Position numbers and translations under genes: made by a program. From Elusimicrobiota bacterium (GTDB taxonomy: Bacteria > Elusimicrobiota > Elusimicrobia > Elusimicrobiales > Elusimicrobiaceae): a stretch of 5,727 bases of DNA. The stretch lies in assembly GCA_031259485.1 (NCBI GenBank), contig JAIRLH010000114.1:1-5727 (forward strand). Direction: 5' to 3'. This document shows positions 1 through 5,694 of this stretch, piece after piece (the first letter of the stretch is position 1; each line of letters begins with the position of its first letter). The notes beneath the pieces are model-generated. The model was not told the DNA's origin. It worked only from the letters and a program-made list of their open reading frames with translations, and did not search any database.

Positions 1-1502
1 ATCTCCGCGCGGCCGCTTGCCAAAACGGCTTTGCGCAGGACATCGGCGCTTACGCCCGCGCCTATAACTTTTATTTTGCCGCTTTCTTTGATGAGCAGCG
101 CGTCGGCGTAGCGGCCGCGCAGAATATGCTGCGCGTTACGCGCAGTGAAAAGTCCGCAGAATAGAAGTATAAAAATTAGGGAGCACCAAAAAACGCCGTA
201 TAAAATTTTGCGCTTTATTATCGGCAAATTAAGGAAAGCGAAAAGCGCGATATAATAAGCGGCGACCGTCGTGGGTTTTAACGCGCCTGCGGCGTATTTT
301 GACAGATTGAAATCTGCAAAAAACTCCACCAGCAGTTTGAATACGGCCAGCAGAAATCCCAAAACAAAAACCGCGGCTTTAAAAATAAAATCTAAATGTA
401 ACAACGAAAGCAGCCACGTCAAAAATCCGCAGCCCATTATAATGCCGCTCAAAGGCACCAACAGGATATTTGAAAGCGCGGCCGTAAAAGAAATTTTATA
501 AAAATAATTTGTAAACACCGGCAGCAGCGCGGCCTGCGCGGCAAGCGAAACAAAGAAAACCCGCAGAGCAAAAGTCAAAATTTTATGAGTCCCGAAATCA
601 AGTCTAAAATTGGAAACAAGCAGGATAATGCCCAAAGTCGCCAAAAAAGACATTTGAAAACCGGCTTCAAACAGGCTCTGAGGGTTTATAATTAAAATCA
701 GCAGCGCGGCGGCCGTGAAACCCTGTAAAACGCCGCTTTTTCGGCCCAGCATAAAGCCTATTGTGGCGAACAGCGTCATCAAATAGGCTCGCAAAAGCGG
801 CGCGTCAGCGCCGGCGACAAGCGTATAAAGCGCGGCCAGCGCCAAAGCGGCCGCGGCCGAGGTTTTGCGGCCCGCGCCCAACATTGAGCATAAAAAATAA
901 ACTATCAGCGTGATAAACCCCACATTTCCGCCGCTCGCCACAAGCAGGTGCATTGCGCCGCTGTCCTGAAATGCGGCGTACAGCCGGCGGCTGATGTCGC
1001 CCTTTTCGCCTATGGTTATGCCGGTTAGGATTGCGCTTAAATCCGCGTCAAAATTATTTTGGAAGGTGTTTAGAATATCGTTTCTGACAACCGATAATCC
1101 GGCCCAGAAACGCGAGTAAACGCCCGCAACCCGCACGTGCTCGGCCCGTATCTGCGCGAAAATATTTTTTCGCGCAAGATATTTTGCCCAGTTGAAGCTG
1201 CCGAAGTTATCGTCGCTCTCAACAGGCGCTATGCTGCCGCGCAGCATCACCAGCTGGCCCCTCAAAATCTGCGGGCAGTTATGACAGCTTACATAAGCGT
1301 TCAGGTTTTGTTCTTTTATATATGCGAAGAAAGCGGTTCGACCGCCTTTAACCTGCGGGTAGGATATTACGGCCGCCTCAACGTCAGCATTTCCCGTAGC
1401 GGCGAAAGGCTTCGGCTCGGGCGGCTTTAAGGACAGCGCAAGACAGGCCGCGTATATTGCCAAAATAATAAACAGGGGCCTGCGGTAAAAGGATATATGC
1501 AT
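1..1502 (-). CDS. comEC: ComEC/Rec2-family DNA uptake channel, 3' end beyond the window (partial)
   Basis: An uninterrupted frame of 500 codons runs from an ATG at 1502 to the left edge, so the C-terminus is missing. ComEC forms the inner-membrane channel that carries single-stranded DNA into the cytoplasm during natural transformation. Seen in the translation: a hydrophobic N-terminal segment (about residues 9-24), then a soluble OB-fold-like region (about 35-130, with a CHNC cysteine pair at 73-76), then the Competence domain with many membrane segments from about 155 to 455. The diagnostic motif is MHLLVASGGNVGF at 184-196, followed by ADAPLLRA (232-239) and NPQSLFEAGFQMSF (273-286). After the last membrane segment (about 434-451) a soluble region begins. 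It lies where many ComEC proteins carry a beta-lactamase-like domain, but the usual DVGQGD signature is not visible. The start is the first ATG after an in-frame stop; it has no Shine-Dalgarno sequence and lies 22 bases after the recR stop, which suggests translation coupled to recR. Family assignment is secure; activity is inferred. Confidence 0.93.
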   Translation of the reverse strand, partial: MHISFYRRPLFIILAIYAACLALSLKPPEPKPFAATGNADVEAAVISYPQVKGGRTAFFAYIKEQNLNAYVSCHNCPQILRGQLVMLRGSIAPVESDDNFGSFNWAKYLARKNIFAQIRAEHVRVAGVYSRFWAGLSVVRNDILNTFQNNFDADLSAILTGITIGEKGDISRRLYAAFQDSGAMHLLVASGGNVGFITLIVYFLCSMLGAGRKTSAAAALALAALYTLVAGADAPLLRAYLMTLFATIGFMLGRKSGVLQGFTAAALLILIINPQSLFEAGFQMSFLATLGIILLVSNFRLDFGTHKILTFALRVFFVSLAAQAALLPVFTNYFYKISFTAALSNILLVPLSGIIMGCGFLTWLLSLLHLDFIFKAAVFVLGFLLAVFKLLVEFFADFNLSKYAAGALKPTTVAAYYIALFAFLNLPIIKRKILYGVFWCSLIFILLFCGLFTARNAQHILRGRYADALLIKESGKIKVIGAGVSADVLRKAVLASGRAE

Positions 1503-1524
1503 AGCGGCTGGCGTGCTGGCGCGG

Positions 1525-2118
1525 TTAAATTTTGGTGCGGCCTTTTAAAGCGTGGGAAAGCGTCATCTCGTCAATATAATCAATATGTCCGCCAAGCGGC
1601 ATGCCGTAGCCTATGCGGCTGACTTTGCCAACCAGACCGCGCAGAACATCGGCGATATAAAGAGAAGTCGTCTCTCCCTCCGTATCCGGGTTTGTGGCTA
1701 TGATGACCTCGCGTATTTCCTGCGGCGAGTTTTGCACGCGCTCAATAAGCTCTTTTATTTTGATGGAATCCGCAGTGCGCCCGTCCAGCGGCGATATGGA
1801 GCCGTGCAAAACATGATAAAGACCGTTGAAGGCGCGCGTTTTTTCTATTGCTTCAATATCTTTGGGTTCTTCCACAACGCAAAGCAGCGTTTGCTCGCGC
1901 GAATCGTCTGCGCAGATGTCGCAGATACCGCCCTCGCTGTATGAAAAGCATTGCGTACAATAGTGCACGCTCTCGCGCATTTTGAGCAGTGCCTGAGTGA
2001 ATTCCGCCACTTCGCTTTCGCTTGCGCGCAGGTAGTACAGCGCAAAACGCTCGGCCTGGCGCGGGCCCACGCCGGGCAGGCGGCGGAAGGCTTTTATGAG
2101 TCTGTCTAAACTTTTCAT
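1525..2118 (-). CDS. recR: Recombination mediator protein RecR
   Basis: Full-length RecR of 197 residues, close to the usual length of about 200. RecR works in the cytoplasm with RecO (and RecF) to load RecA on SSB-coated single-stranded DNA at gaps and during recombinational repair. Seen in the translation: a helix-hairpin-helix near the N-terminus (LPGVGPRQAERFA, 14-26), a four-cysteine zinc finger (C54, C57, C66, C69), a Toprim domain starting at about 78 with the acidic patch VVEEPKD (81-87) and NPDTEGE (143-149), and the conserved C-terminal block with GYGMPLGGHIDYID (170-183) and TLSHAL (186-191). The ATG at 2118 gives the expected N-terminus (MKSLDRLI). It has no Shine-Dalgarno sequence at normal spacing; a GGAAG lies about 24 bases upstream. 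The usual partners dnaX and ybaB are not beside it; here it lies between a pilin gene and comEC, with comEC starting 22 bases downstream. Nothing looks broken. Confidence 0.97.
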   Translation of the reverse strand: MKSLDRLIKAFRRLPGVGPRQAERFALYYLRASESEVAEFTQALLKMRESVHYCTQCFSYSEGGICDICADDSREQTLLCVVEEPKDIEAIEKTRAFNGLYHVLHGSISPLDGRTADSIKIKELIERVQNSPQEIREVIIATNPDTEGETTSLYIADVLRGLVGKVSRIGYGMPLGGHIDYIDEMTLSHALKGRTKI

Positions 2119-2150
2119 AAAATTTTGTTTGTCTTAAAACTTCCGTTTAT

Positions 2151-2169
2151 TAAATAATAGCATTATTTA
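2151..2169. repeat. Short AT-rich inverted repeat overlapping the recR -10 region
   Basis: TAAATAAT (2151-2158) and ATTATTTA (2162-2169) are perfect 8-base inverted arms around the triplet AGC. It covers the predicted -10 element of recR. It could be an operator for a dimeric regulator, or chance in AT-rich intergenic DNA; it is too AT-rich and lacks a T-tract, so it does not look like a terminator. Confidence 0.5.
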
Positions 2170-2182
2170 GACGGGCGTTGAA
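2154..2182 (-). promoter_or_regulatory. Putative extended -10 promoter of recR-comEC
   Basis: On the minus strand TGC-TATTAT (2162 to 2154) fits an extended -10 element (TGn followed by a five-of-six match to TATAAT). A weak -35-like TTCAAC (2182 to 2177) lies exactly 17 bases upstream. Transcription would start near 2147 and leave a leader of about 29 bases before the recR ATG at 2118. The -10 lies inside a short AT-rich inverted repeat (2151-2169). The -35 is poor, so the call rests on the extended -10 and on position; AT-rich intergenic DNA yields such matches by chance. Confidence 0.45.
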
Positions 2183-2219
2183 AGAAGGTTTTTACGATAA
2201 AATCTGTCAGATCCGCCAA

Positions 2220-2711
2220 TTACAGTTTATACCACCAAAAATCTGGGCTTGTAGGGCTTTGGATTTTATTATGTCCGCCAATGAACGCGCAATAATTCTT
2301 TTGCGCGGCAACAGAAGTTTTTACTTCAAAACAATAAAATCCGGGATCAATATAATCATTAAATCTTGTTATATAAAGTATACCGTATGTGGCGGTCAAA
2401 TCCCAAGATTGCAGTCTCGTTCCTTGAAAACCATATCTGAAATATTTACCTTGGCACCAGTTATTATTGCATGGCAGGTTTGGAAGAGTTAGGCTCAAAT
2501 CTGATATATGTGAAGGGAATTGCCCTGTTGTGTAATAATACTCGTCTATCGCCGTAGATAAACTTCTCATTATTAAGAGATTTTCAGATAAACGGGTCTT
2601 TAAGACAGTTTTCTGGTATTGCGGAAGCGCAATAGCGGCCAGAATGCCGATGATTAAAACAACGACCAGTAATTCAATCAGAGTAAAACCTTTTAAGCGT
2701 TTATGGTTCAT
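2220..2711 (-). CDS. Type IV pilin / type II secretion pseudopilin-like protein
   Basis: A 163-residue prepilin. The N-terminus has a short basic leader (MNHKRLKG) and the class III signal KGFTLIELL, so prepilin peptidase should cleave between G8 and F9 and methylate the new N-terminal Phe; Glu13 is the conserved Glu5 of the mature protein. A hydrophobic helix (about 9-29) ends in ALPQYQ and continues as an amphipathic helix (about 31-60, TRLSENLLIMRSLSTAIDEYY). The rest is a small globular domain with four cysteines (C81, C86, C127, C141), enough for two disulfide bonds. Such proteins assemble into periplasm-spanning or surface fibres for adhesion, twitching, secretion or DNA uptake; the sequence does not say which. 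A good Shine-Dalgarno sequence and a strong promoter precede it. Proximity to comEC makes a competence role tempting but unproven. The gene is visibly AT-richer than alaS and recR (for example about 33% GC over 2281-2340), which could reflect transfer or relaxed codon use in a fast-evolving surface protein. No pilus assembly ATPase or platform gene lies in the window. Confidence 0.93.
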   Translation of the reverse strand: MNHKRLKGFTLIELLVVVLIIGILAAIALPQYQKTVLKTRLSENLLIMRSLSTAIDEYYYTTGQFPSHISDLSLTLPNLPCNNNWCQGKYFRYGFQGTRLQSWDLTATYGILYITRFNDYIDPGFYCFEVKTSVAAQKNYCAFIGGHNKIQSPTSPDFWWYKL

Positions 2712-2717
2712 ATGCTA

Positions 2718-2722
2718 TCCTT
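2718..2722 (-). promoter_or_regulatory. Shine-Dalgarno sequence of the pilin gene
   Basis: AAGGA on the minus strand lies six bases before the ATG at 2711. It is the only textbook ribosome binding site in the window; the recR and comEC starts have none, so the pilin may be translated more strongly than its neighbours. Confidence 0.75.
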
Positions 2723-2755
2723 ATATATCTTTATGATTAAAAATATCCAGCCTGT

Positions 2756-2768
2756 TCCTCTGGGAGGA
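2756..2768 (-). promoter_or_regulatory. Small hairpin in the pilin mRNA leader
   Basis: On the minus strand TCCTC-CCA-GAGGA forms a perfect 5-base stem with a 3-base loop. It would lie about 12 bases after the predicted transcription start (near 2780) within a leader of about 69 bases. The AGAGGAA half resembles a ribosome binding site but has no start codon at the right distance. It may stabilise the 5' end of the mRNA or be chance. No known riboswitch class was recognised in this leader. Confidence 0.3.
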
Positions 2769-2786
2769 TTCAAAGCGGTTTAATAT

Positions 2787-2815
2787 ATTATAAATGATAT
2801 TTTAAGGAACTGCAA
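2787..2815 (-). promoter_or_regulatory. Near-consensus sigma-70 promoter of the pilin gene
   Basis: On the minus strand TTGCAG (2815 to 2810) is a four-of-six match to TTGACA, followed after exactly 17 bases by a perfect TATAAT (2792 to 2787). Transcription would start near 2780 and reach the pilin ATG at 2711 after a leader of about 69 bases. This is the best promoter in the window and implies that the pilin is transcribed independently of alaS, possibly at a high level. With no clear terminator behind the pilin, some transcripts may continue into recR and comEC. Confidence 0.7.
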
Positions 2816-2871
2816 TAGAAAAAGTAGCAATGCAAAAATCGCGCAGATTTAAAATATTTGTTATATTTTTT

Positions 2872-2947
2872 GTCATTCTGCATGGAGTTTAACGCAATTG
2901 CAGAATCTAAATAGAAGAATAGATTCTGCGACTTCGCGCAGAATGAC
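2872..2947. repeat. Nested palindromic intergenic repeat (MITE- or REP-like)
   Basis: The outer arms are GTCATTCTGC (2872-2881) and GCAGAATGAC (2938-2947), a perfect 10-base inverted pair. Nested inside is a second perfect 10-base pair, GCAGAATCTA (2900-2909) and TAGATTCTGC (2920-2929), around a 10-base loop. The spacers between the inner and outer stems are unequal (18 bases on the left, 8 on the right). The element lies 70 bases past the alaS stop, between alaS and the pilin promoter. The words GTCATTCTG and GCAGAATCT resemble dispersed palindromic repeats I know from many bacterial genomes, but copy number cannot be judged from one window. It encodes nothing. It is not a typical terminator: the minus strand continues into A-rich sequence after the hairpin, though it could fold in the alaS 3' mRNA and protect it. 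No clear target-site duplication was found. Confidence 0.8.
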
Positions 2948-2950
2948 GAC

Positions 2951-2987
2951 TCCGGATTTATTCGGAATCTGCGAATAGCTCTTCGCA
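2951..2987. repeat. Two small hairpins between the alaS stop and the palindromic repeat
   Basis: TCCG (2951-2954) pairs with CGGA (2963-2966) around 8 bases, and TGCGAA (2970-2975) pairs with TTCGCA (2982-2987) around 6 bases. They directly adjoin the larger palindrome and share words with it (GAATCTGCG compared with GATTCTGCG), so the repeat unit may extend to about 2990. On the minus strand they are the first structures after the alaS stop codon, but neither has a T-tract. Confidence 0.45.
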
Positions 2988-3017
2988 AGGACGGTTGAGG
3001 CGCGACGGACGGCGGTT

Positions 3018-5654
3018 TTATACTTGCAAATTCTTTACCTTTTGCATAAAATCGGTCCATGCAATTGCGGCGCCGCCGCCTTGGGCAAATTCCGCGCCGC
3101 CTCCGCCGCTGCCGCCTATAGCCGCGGCGATTTCTTTGCACAGTTTGCCCGCGGCGGGCCCGCCCGCAAAACTCTTTACCACAAAGGATTTTTTGCCGTC
3201 TTTATCGGTTGAAATTATTATGACTTTGCCCGCGTTTTTTGCCGCCATATTGTCGGCCAGCGCGCGGAGCTCTTTTATCTCGGTATTTTCAGTATTAAAA
3301 ACGACGGCCGTAAAATTATCTTTAAGCTTTATTTCTTCCCGCGCGCCTTCGGCGGAGCAGCCGCTCAAAAGTTTGCGGCGCAGATCCGCGATTTCTCTGC
3401 GCAAATCTTTTTCCGCTTTCAGCATGGATGCTATTTTATGGTCAAGCTCTTCAACGGAAACGTTTAATAATTTGCCGGCGAACACCGCCTTATCCGCCGC
3501 CTCTTTCAAATAGTCTATCGCGCTTAATCCGGCGGCGGCCTCTATGCGGCGCACGCCGGCTGAAAGCGCGCTGTCTTTAAGCAGACATATCGCCATAATT
3601 TCGCCCGTGCTTCTGACGTGCGTGCCGCCGCAGAGCTCAAGGCTCGCGCGGTTAAGCGGGTCTTTAAAACCCTCTTTGCCGATTAAGATGAAACGCGCGG
3701 GGTCGGCATATTTTTCACCCAGTAAAATCGTCGCTTTCAATTCCTTCGCGTCGGCCAGCGGGCGGATTTGCGTCTCAACTTTCAAATTTGCGGCGACGAT
3801 ATCGCTTGCGACGCTCCAGACTTCAGCCATTTGCTCCCGCGTCGGAGCGGAGGGAACGGTATAATCAAATCTCAATTTTTGAGGAGATACAAAAGAGCCG
3901 GCCTGCCGCACTGTTTCGCCCAAGATTTTTTTTAGCGCGGCGTTCAGCACATGCACGGCGGTATGGTTTGAAGAGGTGCGCAGTCTCGTCCGCGCGTCTA
4001 CTTTTGCCGCCAATTTATCGCCGGTTTTTACGTTGTTTTTTATGACGGAAACTTTATGTAAAAATAATTTTTCAAGCGGTTTTTGCACGTCAAGCACGCG
4101 TAAAACGGGTTGACCGTCTTTTTCCATAATACCGACGTCGCCCGCCTGCCCGCCGCTCTCGGCGTAAAACGGGGTTTTATCCAAAATCAGGAACCCTTCG
4201 CCGCTCAAAACTTCAACCGTTTTATATTTCTTGTCAAGCAGCGCGATTACCTGCCCTTCGTCGGATAAAGTTTCGTATCCGGTAAAAACGGTGGGGCTGT
4301 TTTTGCCTTCAAGCTCCTGCAAAATGACGACTTTTTCCTTTTCAGATTCATCGTCGTTCGCTTTGGAGGATTTTTTTGCCTCTTCCTGCGCGGCGTAAAA
4401 ACCGGCCTCGTCCGTTTCTATGTTTTTCGCGGACAAAATTTCTTTTGTAAGCTCAAAGGGAAAGCCGTAAGTTTCGTACAGATTGAACGCCTCCGCGCCG
4501 GAAACTTTACGAGGATTATGTTTGATTATTTCCCGCAGCTTTTCTTCCCCGTCGTTAAGCGTTCTGAAAAACGCCTCGCCCTCGGTTTTCAAAGCATTGT
4601 TTATGTGAAGGACATTGGCCTGAAGTTCGGGGTAAATATTTTTGTAAACCGCTATAACCGCGGGTACGAGTTCGTATAAAAACGGCGTTTCCCTGCCGGA
4701 CAGCTTGCCGTAGCGCGCGGCGCGGCGGATTAAGCGGCGCAGAATATATCCGCGCCCTTCGTTAGACGGCAAAACGCCTTCGGAAATCAAAAACGCCGCG
4801 GCGCGTATATGGTCGGCTATAATTCTCAAAGCGGTTGTTTCAAGCGGAGTTTTGCCCTTTATGTCCAATATTTTTTTCGCATTTTCTATAATCGGCGAAA
4901 ATAAATCCGTATCGTAGGGATTATCGGCGTTCTGCATTACCATGCAAAGCCTTTCCAGCCCCATGCCCGTGTCTATGTTTTTCTGAGGCAGCAGCTCCAG
5001 CTTGCCGTCATCAAAGCGGTTGAACTGCGTGAAAACCAGATTCCAAATTTCCACATACCTGCCGCAGTCGCAGGCGATCGTTTTGTCTTTGCACAGCGGG
5101 CAGCCTTTATCTGGGCCGAAATCATAATAAATCTCGCTGCACGGGCCGCAGGGGCCGGTGGGGCCCATAGTCCAGAAATTATCCTTTTCGCCCAGTTCAA
5201 AAATGCGGGTTTTGTCAACAAGGCCGGCCCAAATCTGAAAAGCCTCCTCGTCGCGCGGCGCTATGCCGCCTTTGTATATGCTCACATAAAGGCGGTTTTT
5301 GTCTATTTCCAGCGTATTTGTCAGGTAATCCCACGCCCAGTTTATGGCCTCTTTTTTAAAATAATCGCCGAAGGAAAAATTGCCCAGCATCTCAAAAAAA
5401 GTAAGATGGCGTTTAGTGAACCCCACATTGTCAATATCCGTAGTACGCAGACATTTCTGACTGGTAGCCGCGCCTTTCAAATTTTTTTTGAGCCCCAAGA
5501 AATTGGCCTTAAACTGCACCATACCGGCGGAGGTGAACAGTAAAGTAGGGTCCCCGTGCGGGATAAGCGGGGCCGAAGGCAGCACCGGCAGCCCTTTCTG
5601 TTTGAAATAAGCTAAAAAACTTTCGCGCACTTTTTGGCTTTGCATTATCCGCAT
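3018..5654 (-). CDS. alaS: Alanyl-tRNA synthetase
   Basis: Class II synthetase that charges tRNA-Ala with alanine in the cytoplasm and clears mischarged Ser- and Gly-tRNA-Ala. From the ATG at 5654 it has 878 residues, close to the 876 of E. coli. Numbered from the GTG at 5669, the catalytic domain spans about 9-255 with RTTDIDNVG (75-83), KRHLTFFEMLGNFSFGDYF (86-104), GPTGPCGPCSEIYYD (169-183) and motif 3 GMGLER (235-240); a helical tRNA-recognition region follows to about 460. The editing domain has GGQAGD (506-511) and all four zinc ligands (H569, H573, C680, H684). A coiled segment (about 735-770) leads to the C-terminal domain with its glycine-rich GGSGGGGAEFAQGGG (852-866). CPLC and CDC at 190-202 form a cysteine cluster before YVEIWNLVF, as in some other bacterial enzymes. 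Start choice: the frame stays open to a GTG at 5669, but that codon has no ribosome site. ATG 5654 has GGGA six bases upstream; ATG 5645 gives an equally plausible N-terminus (MQSQKVRESF). All domains are intact. Confidence 0.97.
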   Translation of the reverse strand: MRIMQSQKVRESFLAYFKQKGLPVLPSAPLIPHGDPTLLFTSAGMVQFKANFLGLKKNLKGAATSQKCLRTTDIDNVGFTKRHLTFFEMLGNFSFGDYFKKEAINWAWDYLTNTLEIDKNRLYVSIYKGGIAPRDEEAFQIWAGLVDKTRIFELGEKDNFWTMGPTGPCGPCSEIYYDFGPDKGCPLCKDKTIACDCGRYVEIWNLVFTQFNRFDDGKLELLPQKNIDTGMGLERLCMVMQNADNPYDTDLFSPIIENAKKILDIKGKTPLETTALRIIADHIRAAAFLISEGVLPSNEGRGYILRRLIRRAARYGKLSGRETPFLYELVPAVIAVYKNIYPELQANVLHINNALKTEGEAFFRTLNDGEEKLREIIKHNPRKVSGAEAFNLYETYGFPFELTKEILSAKNIETDEAGFYAAQEEAKKSSKANDDESEKEKVVILQELEGKNSPTVFTGYETLSDEGQVIALLDKKYKTVEVLSGEGFLILDKTPFYAESGGQAGDVGIMEKDGQPVLRVLDVQKPLEKLFLHKVSVIKNNVKTGDKLAAKVDARTRLRTSSNHTAVHVLNAALKKILGETVRQAGSFVSPQKLRFDYTVPSAPTREQMAEVWSVASDIVAANLKVETQIRPLADAKELKATILLGEKYADPARFILIGKEGFKDPLNRASLELCGGTHVRSTGEIMAICLLKDSALSAGVRRIEAAAGLSAIDYLKEAADKAVFAGKLLNVSVEELDHKIASMLKAEKDLRREIADLRRKLLSGCSAEGAREEIKLKDNFTAVVFNTENTEIKELRALADNMAAKNAGKVIIISTDKDGKKSFVVKSFAGGPAAGKLCKEIAAAIGGSGGGGAEFAQGGGAAIAWTDFMQKVKNLQV

Positions 5655-5678
5655 AAATATTCCCGTCACCTTTAAAAT

Positions 5679-5694
5679 ATTATAAAGTATATCA
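5679..5694 (-). promoter_or_regulatory. Putative alaS promoter (extended -10)
   Basis: On the minus strand TGA-TATACT (5694 to 5686) fits an extended -10 element, which would start transcription near 5679 and give a leader of about 25 bases before the ATG at 5654. A perfect TATAAT (5684 to 5679) overlaps just downstream; used alone it would start near 5672, almost at the GTG at 5669, and it has no good -35. Only 58 bases lie between that GTG and the window edge, so upstream control elements, such as leader structures common before synthetase genes, could be missed. Confidence 0.5.

Noticed and set aside
1137..1430. Plus-strand open frame of 97 codons
   Set aside because: Antisense to the N-terminal region of comEC; no recognisable domain or ribosome site.
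1552..1944. Plus-strand open frame of 130 codons
   Set aside because: Completely antisense to recR, whose minus-strand product matches its family over its full length.
2207..2217. ATCTG-T-CAGAT dyad just behind the pilin stop as a terminator
   Set aside because: A one-base centre cannot form a stable hairpin loop, and the T-run that follows on the minus strand is short.
2178..2492. Plus-strand open frame of 104 codons
   Set aside because: Antisense to the pilin gene, whose signal motif proves the minus-strand reading.
2712..2780. Riboswitch (for example a cyclic di-GMP type) in the pilin leader
   Set aside because: The leader is short and none of the conserved motifs of known classes was recognised; only a small hairpin is present.
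2834..2851. AAATC/GATTT hairpin followed by T residues as a terminator on the minus strand
   Set aside because: Only a 5-base, mostly A-T stem with a short broken T-run; too weak to support a terminator.
2872..2947. Rho-independent terminator for alaS
   Set aside because: The stem is strong but the minus strand continues as an A-tract, not a T-tract, after it; it looks more like a dispersed repeat.
2788..3141. Minus-strand frame of 117 codons spanning the alaS end and the intergenic gap
   Set aside because: Overlaps the alaS end in another frame, begins with arginine-rich out-of-frame translation of its glycine codons, and then runs through the palindromic repeat.
2995..3513. Plus-strand open frame of 172 codons, alanine/proline-rich
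   Set aside because: Lies antisense to the conserved 3' part of alaS; its low-complexity protein is the mirror of alanine and glycine codons, with no family resemblance and no convincing start.
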